From Agrostemma githago (Eukaryota > Streptophyta > Magnoliopsida > Caryophyllales > Caryophyllaceae): a DNA stretch of 64,000 bases. The stretch covers positions 67,636,062-67,700,061 of the forward strand of contig OY288242.1 in NCBI GenBank assembly GCA_958450325.1, in the 5' to 3' direction. The notes under the pieces are model-generated. The model saw only the letters and a list, made by a program, of their open reading frames with translations. It had not been told where the DNA came from and did no database searches. Positions 20,792-31,080 of the stretch are shown here, in pieces. The translations under genes were made by a program, and so were the position numbers. Numbering within the stretch: the first letter of the stretch is position 1; each line of letters begins with the position of its first letter.

Positions 20792-23700
20792 ATGCCAGAA
20801 ATCGGTGACGCCAGTGCAGGAGCGGGTCCGACGGTCCCGCCGGTGACCCCCCTGTACGGTATGCCGCAGTCGGAGAGGGTTCCTCCTGCCACGATCCTAG
20901 CGGTAGGGGGAACCAATCCCCTCGATGGATCAAACACTGCTGCGACACTTGAGTTGGGGACACACCCAGGACGTGCTCTCAATCTGACCCCAGCTCAGAT
21001 GGCACAGGCGGCCGCGTTCTTCTCTGCGATGCTGAATCAGGAATTCACACCTGAGGACTTGGTGGGCAGGGTCGCGTCGGCTCCCAGGGAACCGTCCCCA
21101 GTCAGCAGGGACGAGGCCGGGGGCACGAGGCGGACCGCCGCCAGAAATGCTCAGAGAAAAGCGAGAAGAACAGCTCAAGTGTATACGCATGCGCAGAGGC
21201 GCATTACTACTGGCAACCCAGAGCCACCTGTCCAGCAGGCGTTCTCCATTCACACAACAGAATCGGCGTCTGGAGGACAGGGGGGTTTATCTCAAGGACT
21301 ACAGGAGCGCATGAGGCCCAGGGAGCCTGTGTCAAAACGCTTGGGAGAAAGGCCAGGCGGAGTTTTCTCCAGGCTGACACCTGCAGCCAAGGAACAGTCG
21401 GCCCCCGGCTTATCCCAAAGCCTGCAATCCCGGCTCAACCGGGGACAACCGCTCGAGTCCAGACACCATCAGGGTGAAAACCTCTGCCACTCTCAGAGGA
21501 AGAGGCCCAGACAGATCTCCCCGGAAACAGAGGATGAAGCGGTAAGCAGGCCACCACCGAGGCACCGCTCCCCCAGTGCGAGGAAACCGACCCATAAACA
21601 GTGGGATTCTCACGGTAACCAGTCTGGGGAAAGCAGGTCACGACTGGTGGGCAGGCCCACAAAAACTCCGCTACACCCAGAGGTACAAGAGTACCCCATT
21701 CCAAAAATCAAAATGCCAACCATCAAATTTGACGGGACGACAGATCCTGAAGACCACCTGGCAGCCTTTGAGAGCCACATGGGCATGTATGACGTAGATG
21801 ATGCCATATGGTGCAAAGTTTTCCCTACCACCCTGGTGGGGCTCGCGCAGGGATGGTTCAGAGACCTCCGCCAGGGGTCAATCAGGTTCTTCATAGAGCT
21901 GGCTGAAATTTTCCTCGAACAGTATGCCGGAAACAAGAGAAGACGCCTTACCCGTTTCGATCTCATGACCCTGAAACAGAAAAAGGGTGAGAGTGTGAGA
22001 GAGTACATGAGAAGATTTGATCTATCCTACCAACAGGTCAGGGAGATCGATGATTCCACTGCCGCCTACGCCCTGACAATCTCCCTACTTCCAGGGGAAA
22101 TGAAAAACCAGATGATCAGGACCCAGCCAGAAACCTTGGCCATGGCCAGAAAGATTGCTGAGGGGTTCATTCTGCAGGAGGAGTTCCACGGCCTGACGGA
22201 TACCCCTGCAGGCCAAACAAAGCCTCAAGGGGAACCGCAGGGTGGAAGGGGCAGAAGTGAGCCAGGCAAGCAAAGGGAAGAGGGAGACACTCCCAAGAAG
22301 GAGCGCCCAGTCTACCAACCCAGATTCGACAGTTACACCGCTCTGAATAAATCCAGGGCGGAAATCTTCGAACTGGAAAAAGAAACTGCCAAATGGAACC
22401 GCCCAAACAAACCTCGCAGCCCAAAAGGCGACCCCAAGAAATTTTGCACTTTCCACGACTGTATAGGCCACACCACCGAAGAATGCCGTCACCTGAAGGA
22501 CGAAATTGAGAAATTAATCAGGAACGGATGGTTGGCCAACTACGCAGCTAAAAATAAGTCTCAGAAGGAAGTATCTGAAAAACCCGAAGGGTCAGTGCAA
22601 AACCGCATGGTGATCCATGTAATTTCAGGGGGCACCGAAGGCCAGCTCAGTCGAAGAGGCCAAAAAAGGCAAATGCGCGAGCTAAGGAACCAGATCTGCT
22701 ACGCTGAGAAAGCAGGGAGTCCAAGGGGAGTGACATTAAGCATCACCCCTGATGATGCAGGACGCGTGGTATATCCGCACAGTGATCCTTTGGTGCTGTC
22801 CCTAGAGATCAGTAACCATATTGTGCGAAGGTGTATGGTGGACACAGGCGCATACACAAATCTATTGTACAAGGACGCCTTCGAAAAAATGGGCCTGGAA
22901 AAAAGGCACCTACAACCTGCTCCCGGATCGCTGTATGGATTCAGTGGGGCAGGTGTGTTACCCATGGGAGTCATCGACTTGCCTGTAACCTTTGGGGAAG
23001 GCGCTACAGCCAGGAATGTCAGGGCAACCTTCGTTGTTGTGGACGCGAGATCTGCCTACAACGCCCTGATTGGCAGGGCCACTCTGGACGAAATCGAGGC
23101 GGCCATCTCCATCAGGGCTCTCACCATCGCGTATGTCACTGACTTCGGGCTGGAAGGAAAAATACGCGGGGACCAGGAGTCAGCCAGACAATGCTACTCT
23201 GTGGCCCTGCAAGAGCACGAGAGAGACAGAAAAGGAAAAAGAAAAGCCGACAGTTCCCCCTGCAGAGAAGGTGAGGTCCCGGTCGAGCACCCGGCACCTG
23301 ACCGCCTGGAGCCAGGGGGCGAAAGTATGCTGGTAGACTTGGAGCCAGGAAGACAGGTCCTGGTAGGAGCAGGCCTGGAGGAATCCTACCAGGCCGAACT
23401 GGTCAAACTACTGAAGGAGAACAAAGACGTATTTGCCTATTCTGCAGACGAGATGCCTGGCGTTGACCCATCATGCATCGTTCACAAGCTGAATGTAAGC
23501 ATGGAAGCTCGCCCTGTAAAACAGAAGAAACGAAACATGTCTGCAGAAAAAGACGCAGCAATCAAGGAAGAAATTGACAAACTCTTGAAAGCAGACTTTA
23601 TTGAAGTCTGCGACTACCCAGAATGGCTGGCAAATGTTGTCATGGTCAAGAAATCGTCTGGCGCATGGAGAATGTGCGTCGACTTTACGAACCTGAACAA

Positions 23701-26224
23701 AGCCTGCCCGAAAGACTGCTATCCGCTCCCTCGGATCGATCAACTGGTAGACGCCACCAGTGGCTACACCATGCTGAGCTTCTTAGACGCCTTTTCAGGG
23801 TATCACCAAGTGTACTTGTGGCAGCCGGACAGGGTGAAGTGTGCGCTCATCACTAGTTCGGGCACTTACATGTATAAGATGATGCCCTTCGGGCTCAAAA
23901 ATGCAGGGGCTACGTACCAGCGGTTGGTCGATAAAGTGTTTGAGAAACAAAAAGGTAGAAACATCGAGGCTTACGTTGATGATGCCATCGTGAAAAGCAG
24001 GGAAGACAAAGAACACCTGACAGACTTGCAGGAAACCTTCAGGTCCCTGCGTGCTTACAAAATGAAACTAAATCCGAAAAAGTGCACGTTTGGAGTCCGC
24101 TCCGGAAAATTCCTGGGGTTCTTGGTCAGCTCTCGGGGTATAGATGCCAACCCTGAAAATATTCAGGCAGTTCTAGACCTCCCTGAGCCCAAGACCATTA
24201 GAGACATCCAGCGCCTAACGGGCCGCATGGCCGCCTTAGCACGGTTCATCGCCCGGTCAGCGGACAAGGCCACTCCTTTCTTCAAAATACTGAAAGGAAA
24301 TAAACAGTTCAAGTGGGAAAACGAGCAGAAAGAGGCCTTTGAGCAACTAAAGGACCATCTTAAGAAGCTCCCCACCCTGGCTAGGCCAGTAGTAGGAGAA
24401 AAGCTTTTTCTCTACATTGCAGTAACCAATATAACTGTCAGCGCGGTCATCCTACGAGAAGAGGCAGGCGCCCAGCAACCTATATACTTTGTAAGTCATG
24501 CGCTGGGGGCAGCTGAGAAGAATTATCCGATGGTTGAAAAAGCCGCCTACGCGGTCATAATTGCTGCCAGGAAGCTCAGGCCTTACTTTGACGCGCATCC
24601 AGTCATAGTCCTCACCGACCAACCCCTGGAAAAGGTGTTGGAAAAATTTAAAAAATCAGGGAGATTGTTGAAGTGGGCAATTGAGCTGAGTGGGCTAGGT
24701 ATATCTTACCAGCCGAGAACGGCCATCAAGGCCCAGGCCTTGGCAGATTTTCTGGCTGAGTGCTCCCATTCAGGGGAGGAAGAAGCCCCTGCCCAGGAAT
24801 GGATCGTGTATACTGACGGGTCCTCGACAGCCAATGGCGCAGGTGCAGGCGTCGTGCTAACCAGCCCAGAAGGGACTGATTTTGAGCATGCTCTCAGATT
24901 TGTTTTCCCAGCATCAAACAATGAAGCAGAGTACGAAGCAGTGCTCGCAGGCGTCAGGCTAGCTAAAGCCGCCGGAGCAGAACGAATTGTCCTGGCGACA
25001 GACTCCCAGCTCATCGCCAACCAAATCAATGGAGAATACGAAGCAAGAGACCAAGCAATGGCCACGTACCTGGAGATGGTAAAGGGAGAGTTGTCCGATC
25101 TAAAATCATATGAGGTCAAGCAAATCCCCCGATCCCAGAACAACAGAGCAGATGCCCTGTCAAAACTGGCAAGCTCCAGTCTGCAAGACATCCGGAGATC
25201 AGTATGGGTCGACGTTTTACACGAAAAGTCTACTAATCCCTGTCAAACGATTAATGCCATGGAAGAAGAGCTGGAAAGCTGGATGACTCCCTTCATCCAG
25301 TACAAGAAGCAGGGTATCTTACCATCAGACTCGTTACAAAAGAAGAAGACGCAGGCTAAAGCAGCCTGGTTTATACTCATCAATGGAGAGCTTTACAAAA
25401 AGTCTTTTACTCATCCGCTGCTCAAATGCCTGCGGGCGGATCAGGCCGCTGAGGTATTAGAGGATATCCACGCAGGGATATGTGGACACCACATTGGTGG
25501 GAAAGCACTGGCCCACAAAGCCCTCAGGGCAGGCTACTACTGGCCTACCATGCTAGCGGATGCCAAGAGCCTGACCCAGAAATGCAGGAAATGCCAACTC
25601 TTTGCCCCATCAATCCATGCCCCAGCCCAAGAGCTCAGGCCAATCCTATCCCCCATCCCCTTCGCTCAATGGGGGATGGACATTCTGGGACCCTTCACGA
25701 TGGCCACAGGAAGCAGAAAATTCTTAATTGTCGCCATAGACTACTTCACCAAGTGGGTGGAGGCCGAGGCAGTGCCCAACATCACTGAACCGGCGGTCAG
25801 GAAAGTAATCTGGCGAAACATCATCACTAGATTCGGTCTACCGAAGATGTTGGTATTTGACCATGGCAGACAATTCGATAACGATCCACTGAGAATCTGG
25901 CTGGAGAGCCACAACATTTCAGTCGCCTACTCAGCTGTCTGTCACCCTCAAACCAACGGGCAGGCAGAAGCAGCCAACAAACAAATCCTGAACGGCCTGA
26001 AGAAAATGGTGGATGATTGCAAGGGTAGGTGGGCGGACGAACTCCCCAGTATACTCTGGTCAATCCGAACTACCAAAAAAGAGTCTACAGGCCAAACCCC
26101 ATTTGGTCTGGTATATGGAGCAGAGGCACTATTGCCAATCGAGGCAAGGATTCCCTCTCTGCGTTCCCTGCAGTACGACCAGGCTGAAAACGAAGCTGCA
26201 ATGGTTGAAGCCTTGGACTGGTAA
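20792..26224 (+). CDS. Gag-Pol polyprotein of the young Tat element (frameshifted near its end)
   Basis: One 1810-codon frame starts at ATG 20792. The order is: Gag domain (about residues 310-470, with DPEDHLAAFESHMGMYDVDD); variant zinc finger CTFHDCIGHTTEEC (about 550); protease MVDTGAYTNLLYKDAF (Asp about 684); RT with VDFTNLNKACPKDCYPLP and AYVDDAIVKS (about 1060); RNase H (from about 1200); second RNase H VYTDGSSTANGAGAGVVL (about 1337), NNEAEYEAV and ATDSQL; integrase zinc finger with CRKCQLFAP; integrase core WGMDILGP, VFDHGRQFD and NGQAEAANKQ with D, D, E present. The second RNase H marks Tat. A -1 type frameshift near 26218 brings an early TAA and separates the last part (26223-26514). 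Confidence 0.93.
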   Translation: MPEIGDASAGAGPTVPPVTPLYGMPQSERVPPATILAVGGTNPLDGSNTAATLELGTHPGRALNLTPAQMAQAAAFFSAMLNQEFTPEDLVGRVASAPREPSPVSRDEAGGTRRTAARNAQRKARRTAQVYTHAQRRITTGNPEPPVQQAFSIHTTESASGGQGGLSQGLQERMRPREPVSKRLGERPGGVFSRLTPAAKEQSAPGLSQSLQSRLNRGQPLESRHHQGENLCHSQRKRPRQISPETEDEAVSRPPPRHRSPSARKPTHKQWDSHGNQSGESRSRLVGRPTKTPLHPEVQEYPIPKIKMPTIKFDGTTDPEDHLAAFESHMGMYDVDDAIWCKVFPTTLVGLAQGWFRDLRQGSIRFFIELAEIFLEQYAGNKRRRLTRFDLMTLKQKKGESVREYMRRFDLSYQQVREIDDSTAAYALTISLLPGEMKNQMIRTQPETLAMARKIAEGFILQEEFHGLTDTPAGQTKPQGEPQGGRGRSEPGKQREEGDTPKKERPVYQPRFDSYTALNKSRAEIFELEKETAKWNRPNKPRSPKGDPKKFCTFHDCIGHTTEECRHLKDEIEKLIRNGWLANYAAKNKSQKEVSEKPEGSVQNRMVIHVISGGTEGQLSRRGQKRQMRELRNQICYAEKAGSPRGVTLSITPDDAGRVVYPHSDPLVLSLEISNHIVRRCMVDTGAYTNLLYKDAFEKMGLEKRHLQPAPGSLYGFSGAGVLPMGVIDLPVTFGEGATARNVRATFVVVDARSAYNALIGRATLDEIEAAISIRALTIAYVTDFGLEGKIRGDQESARQCYSVALQEHERDRKGKRKADSSPCREGEVPVEHPAPDRLEPGGESMLVDLEPGRQVLVGAGLEESYQAELVKLLKENKDVFAYSADEMPGVDPSCIVHKLNVSMEARPVKQKKRNMSAEKDAAIKEEIDKLLKADFIEVCDYPEWLANVVMVKKSSGAWRMCVDFTNLNKACPKDCYPLPRIDQLVDATSGYTMLSFLDAFSGYHQVYLWQPDRVKCALITSSGTYMYKMMPFGLKNAGATYQRLVDKVFEKQKGRNIEAYVDDAIVKSREDKEHLTDLQETFRSLRAYKMKLNPKKCTFGVRSGKFLGFLVSSRGIDANPENIQAVLDLPEPKTIRDIQRLTGRMAALARFIARSADKATPFFKILKGNKQFKWENEQKEAFEQLKDHLKKLPTLARPVVGEKLFLYIAVTNITVSAVILREEAGAQQPIYFVSHALGAAEKNYPMVEKAAYAVIIAARKLRPYFDAHPVIVLTDQPLEKVLEKFKKSGRLLKWAIELSGLGISYQPRTAIKAQALADFLAECSHSGEEEAPAQEWIVYTDGSSTANGAGAGVVLTSPEGTDFEHALRFVFPASNNEAEYEAVLAGVRLAKAAGAERIVLATDSQLIANQINGEYEARDQAMATYLEMVKGELSDLKSYEVKQIPRSQNNRADALSKLASSSLQDIRRSVWVDVLHEKSTNPCQTINAMEEELESWMTPFIQYKKQGILPSDSLQKKKTQAKAAWFILINGELYKKSFTHPLLKCLRADQAAEVLEDIHAGICGHHIGGKALAHKALRAGYYWPTMLADAKSLTQKCRKCQLFAPSIHAPAQELRPILSPIPFAQWGMDILGPFTMATGSRKFLIVAIDYFTKWVEAEAVPNITEPAVRKVIWRNIITRFGLPKMLVFDHGRQFDNDPLRIWLESHNISVAYSAVCHPQTNGQAEAANKQILNGLKKMVDDCKGRWADELPSILWSIRTTKKESTGQTPFGLVYGAEALLPIEARIPSLRSLQYDQAENEAAMVEALDW

Positions 26225-26514
26225 ATGAGCTAAGGGAGGAAGCCAGTACCAACATCGCTGCCTACCAGCAGCGAATGAGGAAAGCTTTCAACAGCAAGGT
26301 CCGACAGAGGAGCTTTCAGATGGGCGAGCTGGTTCTGAGAAAGACACAGGCGATTGGGAAGTCAAGAGAGCATGGAAAGCTGAGTGCCAATTGGGAGGGC
26401 CCATACCAAGTAACTCAGGTTCTGGGGCCAGGCACATACAGGATAGCCAATCTGGAGGGACAAGAGCTGAGCGCTCACTGGAATGCAGACACACTAAAGA
26501 AATATTACGTCTGA
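26223..26514 (+). pseudogene. Integrase C-terminal tail, out of frame with Gag-Pol
   Basis: The frame reads RMRKAFNSKVRQRSFQMGEL, then KLSANWEGPYQVTQVLGPGTY and ends HWNADTLKKYYV. This is the GPY/F-type integrase tail of gypsy elements. It follows the 20792 frame directly, but in the next frame. One missing base near 26218 explains the split. The copy probably cannot make a full integrase without help. Confidence 0.85.
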
Positions 26515-26744
26515 ACAGGAATACAGGCAGTTTTTACTTTTACTAAAAAAAAAGAGGCGGAGGACGATCAAAAATGTCGACGGCTCCGACCACCCCAATG
26601 TCAAAAAGAATTTTAAGAGAAATGAGAAGATACAGATTTATACTCGTTGCCTGTTCACACTCGCGTCTTTCACACACAAACGAGCAGGGGGCAATAGGGG
26701 GAGGCCCCCCTGTTGCCAAAATTGGGTAAAGTGAACCCCCCAAC

Positions 26745-27300
26745 GCAAATAAGAGGCTACCCTGCTTACCTCTGGGCAAGCAGGGGGCAGGCCCCCTGGA
26801 CTTTGAACGAAAAGCCAGGGACAGGCCAAGCTAACAAGGACTGGGGGCAGGCCCCCCAACCTTGTATAAAAAAACGCAAAAGCCACCCTACTCACCTCTG
26901 GGCGAGCAGGGGGCAGGCCCCCTGGACTTTGAACGAAAAGCCAGGGACAGGCCAAGCTAACAAGGACTGAGGGCAGGCCCCCCAACCTTGTATAAAAAAC
27001 GCAAAAGCCACCCTGCCCACCTCTGGGCGAGCAGGGGGCAGGCCCCCTGGACTTTGAACGAAAAGCCAGGGACAGGCCAGGCTAACAAGGACTGGGGGCA
27101 GGCCCCCCAACCTTGTATAAAAAACACAAAAGCCACCCTGCTTACCTCTAGGCAGGCAGGGGGCAGGCCCCCTGGACTTTGAACGAAAAGCCAGGGATAG
27201 GCCAGGCTAACAAGGACTGGGGGCAGGTCCCCCAACCTTGTATAAAAAGCGCAAAAGCCGCCCCGCTTACCCCTGGGCAGGCAGGGCGCGGCCCTCTAGG
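26745..27300. repeat. Minisatellite of 125-126 bp in the 3' region of the young Tat element
   Basis: Four clear copies and a decayed fifth are marked by CTGGACTTTGAACGAAAAGC at 26796, 26922, 27047 and 27172. Each unit also has AGCAGGGGGCAGGCCCCCTG, which folds on itself, and CAACCTTGTATAAAAA. Copies differ by a few bases. The region between pol and the 3' LTR of Tat elements is known to carry tandem repeats (family knowledge). The rest of 26515-27539 is non-coding. Confidence 0.9.
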
Positions 27301-27539
27301 CATTTGATCAAAAACCAGGGGCATGCTATGGTAGGCGATTAAACAAATGAGGAAAGAACCCCTGAATTTTAAAACAGTTTGCCATAAAAAGAAAGGAATA
27401 TCCCACAGAACAAAACCCACGAAGGGTGGAAAGATCTTTACAAAGTCAGAGAAAAATACAAGTAGCAAAATATTACAGAATAGCCATAAACACTGGCTCA
27501 GTGCGGGAAAATAAAAGCTTTTGTAAAAGAGAAGGGGCG

Positions 27540-29882
27540 TCATGCAGCATCCTGGTGAGCGTTGGCGTCTGCCTCAGGCTGCCTGGTCACCCGGGCTTCA
27601 TCCTTGGCGGAATAGAGACTCCGGAAGGCGTCCTCGTTAAAAGTAGGGAACATCTCCCCTATCACCTCCATTACCAGCTCTAGAGAAGAGTTAGCACCAC
27701 TAGCAAAGCTGGCATCCACTGCAGCCTCAGTCTCCTCAGCCAAAGTCTTTTTCTCTTTCGTCCATTCCCCCTTGGCCTGTTCAAAAGCCGACTTGGCCTG
27801 TGACAGCTGCTCCTCCAGGACAGTCACTCTCCCCTTCAAGTGCCCCATCTCGGCCAAAGATAGGTTGGCTCGGTCCAACGACTGCCGGCTCTCCTTCAGT
27901 TCGGCCTCTAACTTGGAAACCTCCTTCACAGCCATTTCCCCCTGCAACCTCCATCGTTCGGCCTGCTTCTTGGCCTCTTCCAACTCCCCCTCTTGCCTTG
28001 TCATTTTCTCTTTCAAAGAGCTCATCAAGGAGACGTCCCTCTCTATCATGGCCAGGCGGTCGGGAGGAGGAGCCCCAGGGGTAACTGTTAGCTCCTCATC
28101 ACTCAGGCGGCTGAGAGCCGCCAGTTCCGCAGATGCCAACATGACCTTGGAGGTGCGCTGAATATATTGAAGCACTTGATGAGAAGTGGAAGTCACCATC
28201 TTTGTAAGGCGGTCGGCCAAGACAGCTCCGGAGTCAGAAAGCAGGCCCGATACGTCCACACTATCACCAGCCGTGTAGTGGAACTCCACATTTTCCTCTG
28301 GGAAGGGAATGCTAGAGGGCTCACGTGCAGGACGTTTCGCCTCAGGGGTGGAGATATCCGCCTCCAGGTCCACCACGTCAGCACTAGGAGGCTCCCTCTC
28401 CCTTTTCCTCCTCGTTTCCAAGGGAACACTCTCCCCAGTCCCCTCGGAATCTCCAGGCTGCGTTCCCTGTGAGATCCGAGGGCCAGCCGGAGAAGCACCC
28501 TGTTTTTGACCAGGGGAAGGAGTAGCTCCTGAAGTAACCTCCGCTTCCCCCTCATGAATGCTGGGAGTAGGAGTCGCCGGCTTCGACGAAGGCAGCCGGG
28601 GGGGGAGAGGTAATCTTCGACCAGCGGCAAAGTCTTTCACAAGCTTCATGAGGGCCTTACTTCCTTTCCTAAAATTTGGTGGAAGAGAAGGACGCTTTGA
28701 AAGAACGTGCAATTCCTCGCTCAAGCCTAGCCTCCTGACCTGCTTCTTAGTCCAGCTCCAAGTGTAGGAATCTGCAGGAAAGGAAAGGCGGTCATCCAAA
28801 AAGCAGGGTGAAATAAAATCCCTGGAAAATCGTGACAACAAGAAAACCCTAGAACTACCTTCAAGGCCACGAATCAGGCCCAGGGGAAGCAGGTACTCGT
28901 CTGTCGTGATAAGCTCCGCATGAGGGAGCCAGAAAACAGGGCAAAAGTTCCCATGTTTATCCGTCACGATCTCAAACTTTTTTATCAAAATCTTCTCTTT
29001 CTCGCTCAGCCTGACTTCCAGAGCCTTCCCCCCAATGCGAGGGTGATACTCCTCACGCGTCTCCATGCGGGTATGAACATGGTTCCTAAAATGTCTAGGA
29101 ATTTTCCACCCCGACGCACTATGGACATATATGAAGTTGTTTTTCCAGTCTTTGAGACTGCTCATGGCCGGCCAGACCAAGGCGTACTTTTTCTGTCTCA
29201 GCAGAGACCAGTAACCAGGGGAGCCATCCCCCCCAGATGAAGACACCATTTGGAGGCCAACCATAAAGCGAAGGGCGTCGATGTAAGGACCCTCGCCATG
29301 GAACAGGCAGGTCCAGGTGTAGGCCACTAATGCCCTAATGGCCGTTGCAGTTAACTGAGCGATGGCGACGTTCATCCTCCTGAAAGTTTCCTCCAGGAAG
29401 GGATGCAACGGGAATCGCAGGCCGAATTCTAGGGCCTTATGGAAGACGGCTACACACCCTTCTGGGGGACAGCATACTGTGTCTTTTTCCCCAGGGATCA
29501 CCACTGTGTACCCCTCCCCAAAATTATAAAACTGCTCGATGGCCTCAGCCGCGTTACATTCCAAGATCAGGTCCCTATTCTTAGCCTCGGGATAGGTCTG
29601 TAAGGGAACCACATATTTTTCTTTGTCCAAAAAGTAGGTCCTCCCTCTCTCCCTGCGGATAAGGGGACCGGCCACCCTGGCAGGGTCCACCTCCAGGGCC
29701 TCGTCGTCTGAATCAATCACATCAAAGGGAGCTGGGTCGGGTGACTCAGCACCCTCTCCCCTGTGATCGTCTTCCTCCCTGGGGCCAACCCCGGAGGAAG
29801 AAGCAACGTCATGACGGCTACCGTCGCCGCCGCCAGTTCTTCCGAGCAAAGAATCAAAGGAAAGGGGACGGACTCGCGACAT
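27540..29882 (-). CDS. Antisense gene: putative gypsy-type transposon protein (Transposase_28-like)
   Basis: A fully open 780-codon frame lies opposite to gag-pol, starting at ATG 29882. Residues 1-70 are acidic and Ser-rich. Residues 151-185 carry LEFGLRFPLHPFLEETFRRM, the motif I associate with the plant 'putative gypsy type transposon' domain (PF04195, from memory). The central part has KKYALVWPAMSSLKDWKNNF. About residues 440-560 form a Pro/Ser linker with RRKREREPPS. About 600-730 is a long heptad-rich coiled coil (EGELEEAKKQAERWRLQGEM). No catalytic triad of a transposase is visible, and the name of the family is historical. A TATA box lies 206 bp upstream. The open frame in such a young copy argues for recent selection on the protein. 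The function is unknown. Confidence 0.8.
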   Translation of the reverse strand: MSRVRPLSFDSLLGRTGGGDGSRHDVASSSGVGPREEDDHRGEGAESPDPAPFDVIDSDDEALEVDPARVAGPLIRRERGRTYFLDKEKYVVPLQTYPEAKNRDLILECNAAEAIEQFYNFGEGYTVVIPGEKDTVCCPPEGCVAVFHKALEFGLRFPLHPFLEETFRRMNVAIAQLTATAIRALVAYTWTCLFHGEGPYIDALRFMVGLQMVSSSGGDGSPGYWSLLRQKKYALVWPAMSSLKDWKNNFIYVHSASGWKIPRHFRNHVHTRMETREEYHPRIGGKALEVRLSEKEKILIKKFEIVTDKHGNFCPVFWLPHAELITTDEYLLPLGLIRGLEGSSRVFLLSRFSRDFISPCFLDDRLSFPADSYTWSWTKKQVRRLGLSEELHVLSKRPSLPPNFRKGSKALMKLVKDFAAGRRLPLPPRLPSSKPATPTPSIHEGEAEVTSGATPSPGQKQGASPAGPRISQGTQPGDSEGTGESVPLETRRKREREPPSADVVDLEADISTPEAKRPAREPSSIPFPEENVEFHYTAGDSVDVSGLLSDSGAVLADRLTKMVTSTSHQVLQYIQRTSKVMLASAELAALSRLSDEELTVTPGAPPPDRLAMIERDVSLMSSLKEKMTRQEGELEEAKKQAERWRLQGEMAVKEVSKLEAELKESRQSLDRANLSLAEMGHLKGRVTVLEEQLSQAKSAFEQAKGEWTKEKKTLAEETEAAVDASFASGANSSLELVMEVIGEMFPTFNEDAFRSLYSAKDEARVTRQPEADANAHQDAA

Positions 29883-30087
29883 TTTAGGCTATAGAAGGGA
29901 AGAAAAGAGGCGAGATATTCGAAAGTTCTAACCTAAGGACGCCGGTGAAGTTGCCAGAGACAGCGACAAGAAGTGATCCTTGCTCCTCGAAAAGAAAACG
30001 CTCGGCCAGTGAAGGAGATTCAAGAAAGTGTTATGGGGAGTAAGGTATCAAGAAGAGTAAAAGAAGAGAATGAAGGGGGAGAAGGGT

Positions 30088-30097
30088 TTATATAAAG
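30088..30097 (-). promoter_or_regulatory. TATA box of the 780-codon antisense gene
   Basis: The - strand reads GGGCTTTATATAAACCC. Downstream towards the ATG is a CT-rich leader (CTTCTCCCCCTTCATTCTC), a plant Y-patch. The spacing suggests a transcription start near 30060 and a leader of about 180 nt. Confidence 0.6.
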
Positions 30098-30249
30098 CCC
30101 AAAGAAGTTCAAGAGGCGAATTCCCTGACAAAACCTTCGAGGATCGTCCACGTGTCGCATACTGAACACCAATTGCTCACCTTTTTCAAGAAGAGCCTCG
30201 GTAAACAGAAACGTCAGAGAGAAAGGTCAATCAACGACCGCATTCAAAA

Positions 30250-30290
30250 AAAAAATAATAATAATAATAATAATAAAATAATAACTCATA
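30250..30290. repeat. AAT microsatellite
   Basis: About eight AAT units lie between the two antisense genes, after an A run. The remainder of 29883-30431 is leader and spacer. Confidence 0.8.
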
Positions 30291-30431
30291 TTAAAAATTC
30301 AAATGCACAAAATGTTCATTTCATTAAAACCCTACAAGGGAAAGTTACATCGTGGGACGGATATGAAAGAAAAATACACAAGGCCCAGAAAGTTCCAGCC
30401 TAACAGAAATCAAAAGCCCTGCCACGCAGGC

Positions 30432-31013
30432 CTAGTCATCCCCCAAATCTGGGGAATAATCCCCAGGGCTGCCTGGACTCCCGAGAGCCGAACCCCAGTC
30501 CCAACTTGGGGAACCCTGAAAGGGGTCATCAGAAGCCCTGTCTCCGTCCCTGTCGCTCAGGCAGCCAAGACCTTCGCTGTCATCAGAGTCGTGGCTGCTG
30601 TCTTCCCAGTCCCTTCCAAAGGGGACAGCTCGGGACTCGTCGCAGGTGCGACAACCTGTCTTCTTCACAGGCGAAGAGGGACCCGACGCCAGGGAGGAAT
30701 CGGTGTCAGAGTTGGGGCCGAATTGTTCAGGGTGCAGCCATGGAAAACACTCATGACACCCCCTATCATAACAGCCCCCTCCCTGGGGGCAGCGCCTAAA
30801 CCTAGGCGCAGCAGGAGGCGAGGACCTCCTAGGGCGTTTGCCCATCCTAATGGAGGCCTTCTGACCCCTCCGGCGGAAGCGAAGTCGTGAACAGTGACTC
30901 CGGCGAACAGCTAAATAAGCGGCCCGTGCATATCGGAGCCTCCAAAACCCTCTAAAGATGAAGGAAACATGTTTGACCCCACGGCGAATTACGCTTTTCT
31001 TGATCCAAGTCAT
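30432..31013 (-). CDS. Second antisense reading frame: small basic, Cys-rich, acidic-tailed protein
   Basis: A 193-codon frame runs from ATG 31013. The N-terminus is basic (IKKSVIRRGVKHV, then RRSHCSRLRFRRRGQKA). The middle has four close cysteines, CPQGGGCYDRGCHECFPW (C75, C81, C86, C89), and a later CRTC (C121, C124), which could bind a metal ion. The C-terminus is Asp/Ser-rich and ends DYSPDLGDD. I recognise no family. A TATA box lies about 70 bp upstream. It could also be the 5' exon of a longer antisense transcript, or a chance frame. The open length and its own TATA box make a real gene plausible. Confidence 0.5.
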   Translation of the reverse strand: MTWIKKSVIRRGVKHVSFIFRGFWRLRYARAAYLAVRRSHCSRLRFRRRGQKASIRMGKRPRRSSPPAAPRFRRCPQGGGCYDRGCHECFPWLHPEQFGPNSDTDSSLASGPSSPVKKTGCRTCDESRAVPFGRDWEDSSHDSDDSEGLGCLSDRDGDRASDDPFQGSPSWDWGSALGSPGSPGDYSPDLGDD

Positions 31014-31080
31014 GTTTAAGATAAAGAAGATGGAAAGATTGAAGGTGGGATGAAACACAAATGATAAAGGAAACTGAGGA

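Noticed and set aside
20930..26063. Many - strand frames across gag-pol of the young Tat element
   Set aside because: They are shadows of the long + strand coding frame, with no domain and no start context.
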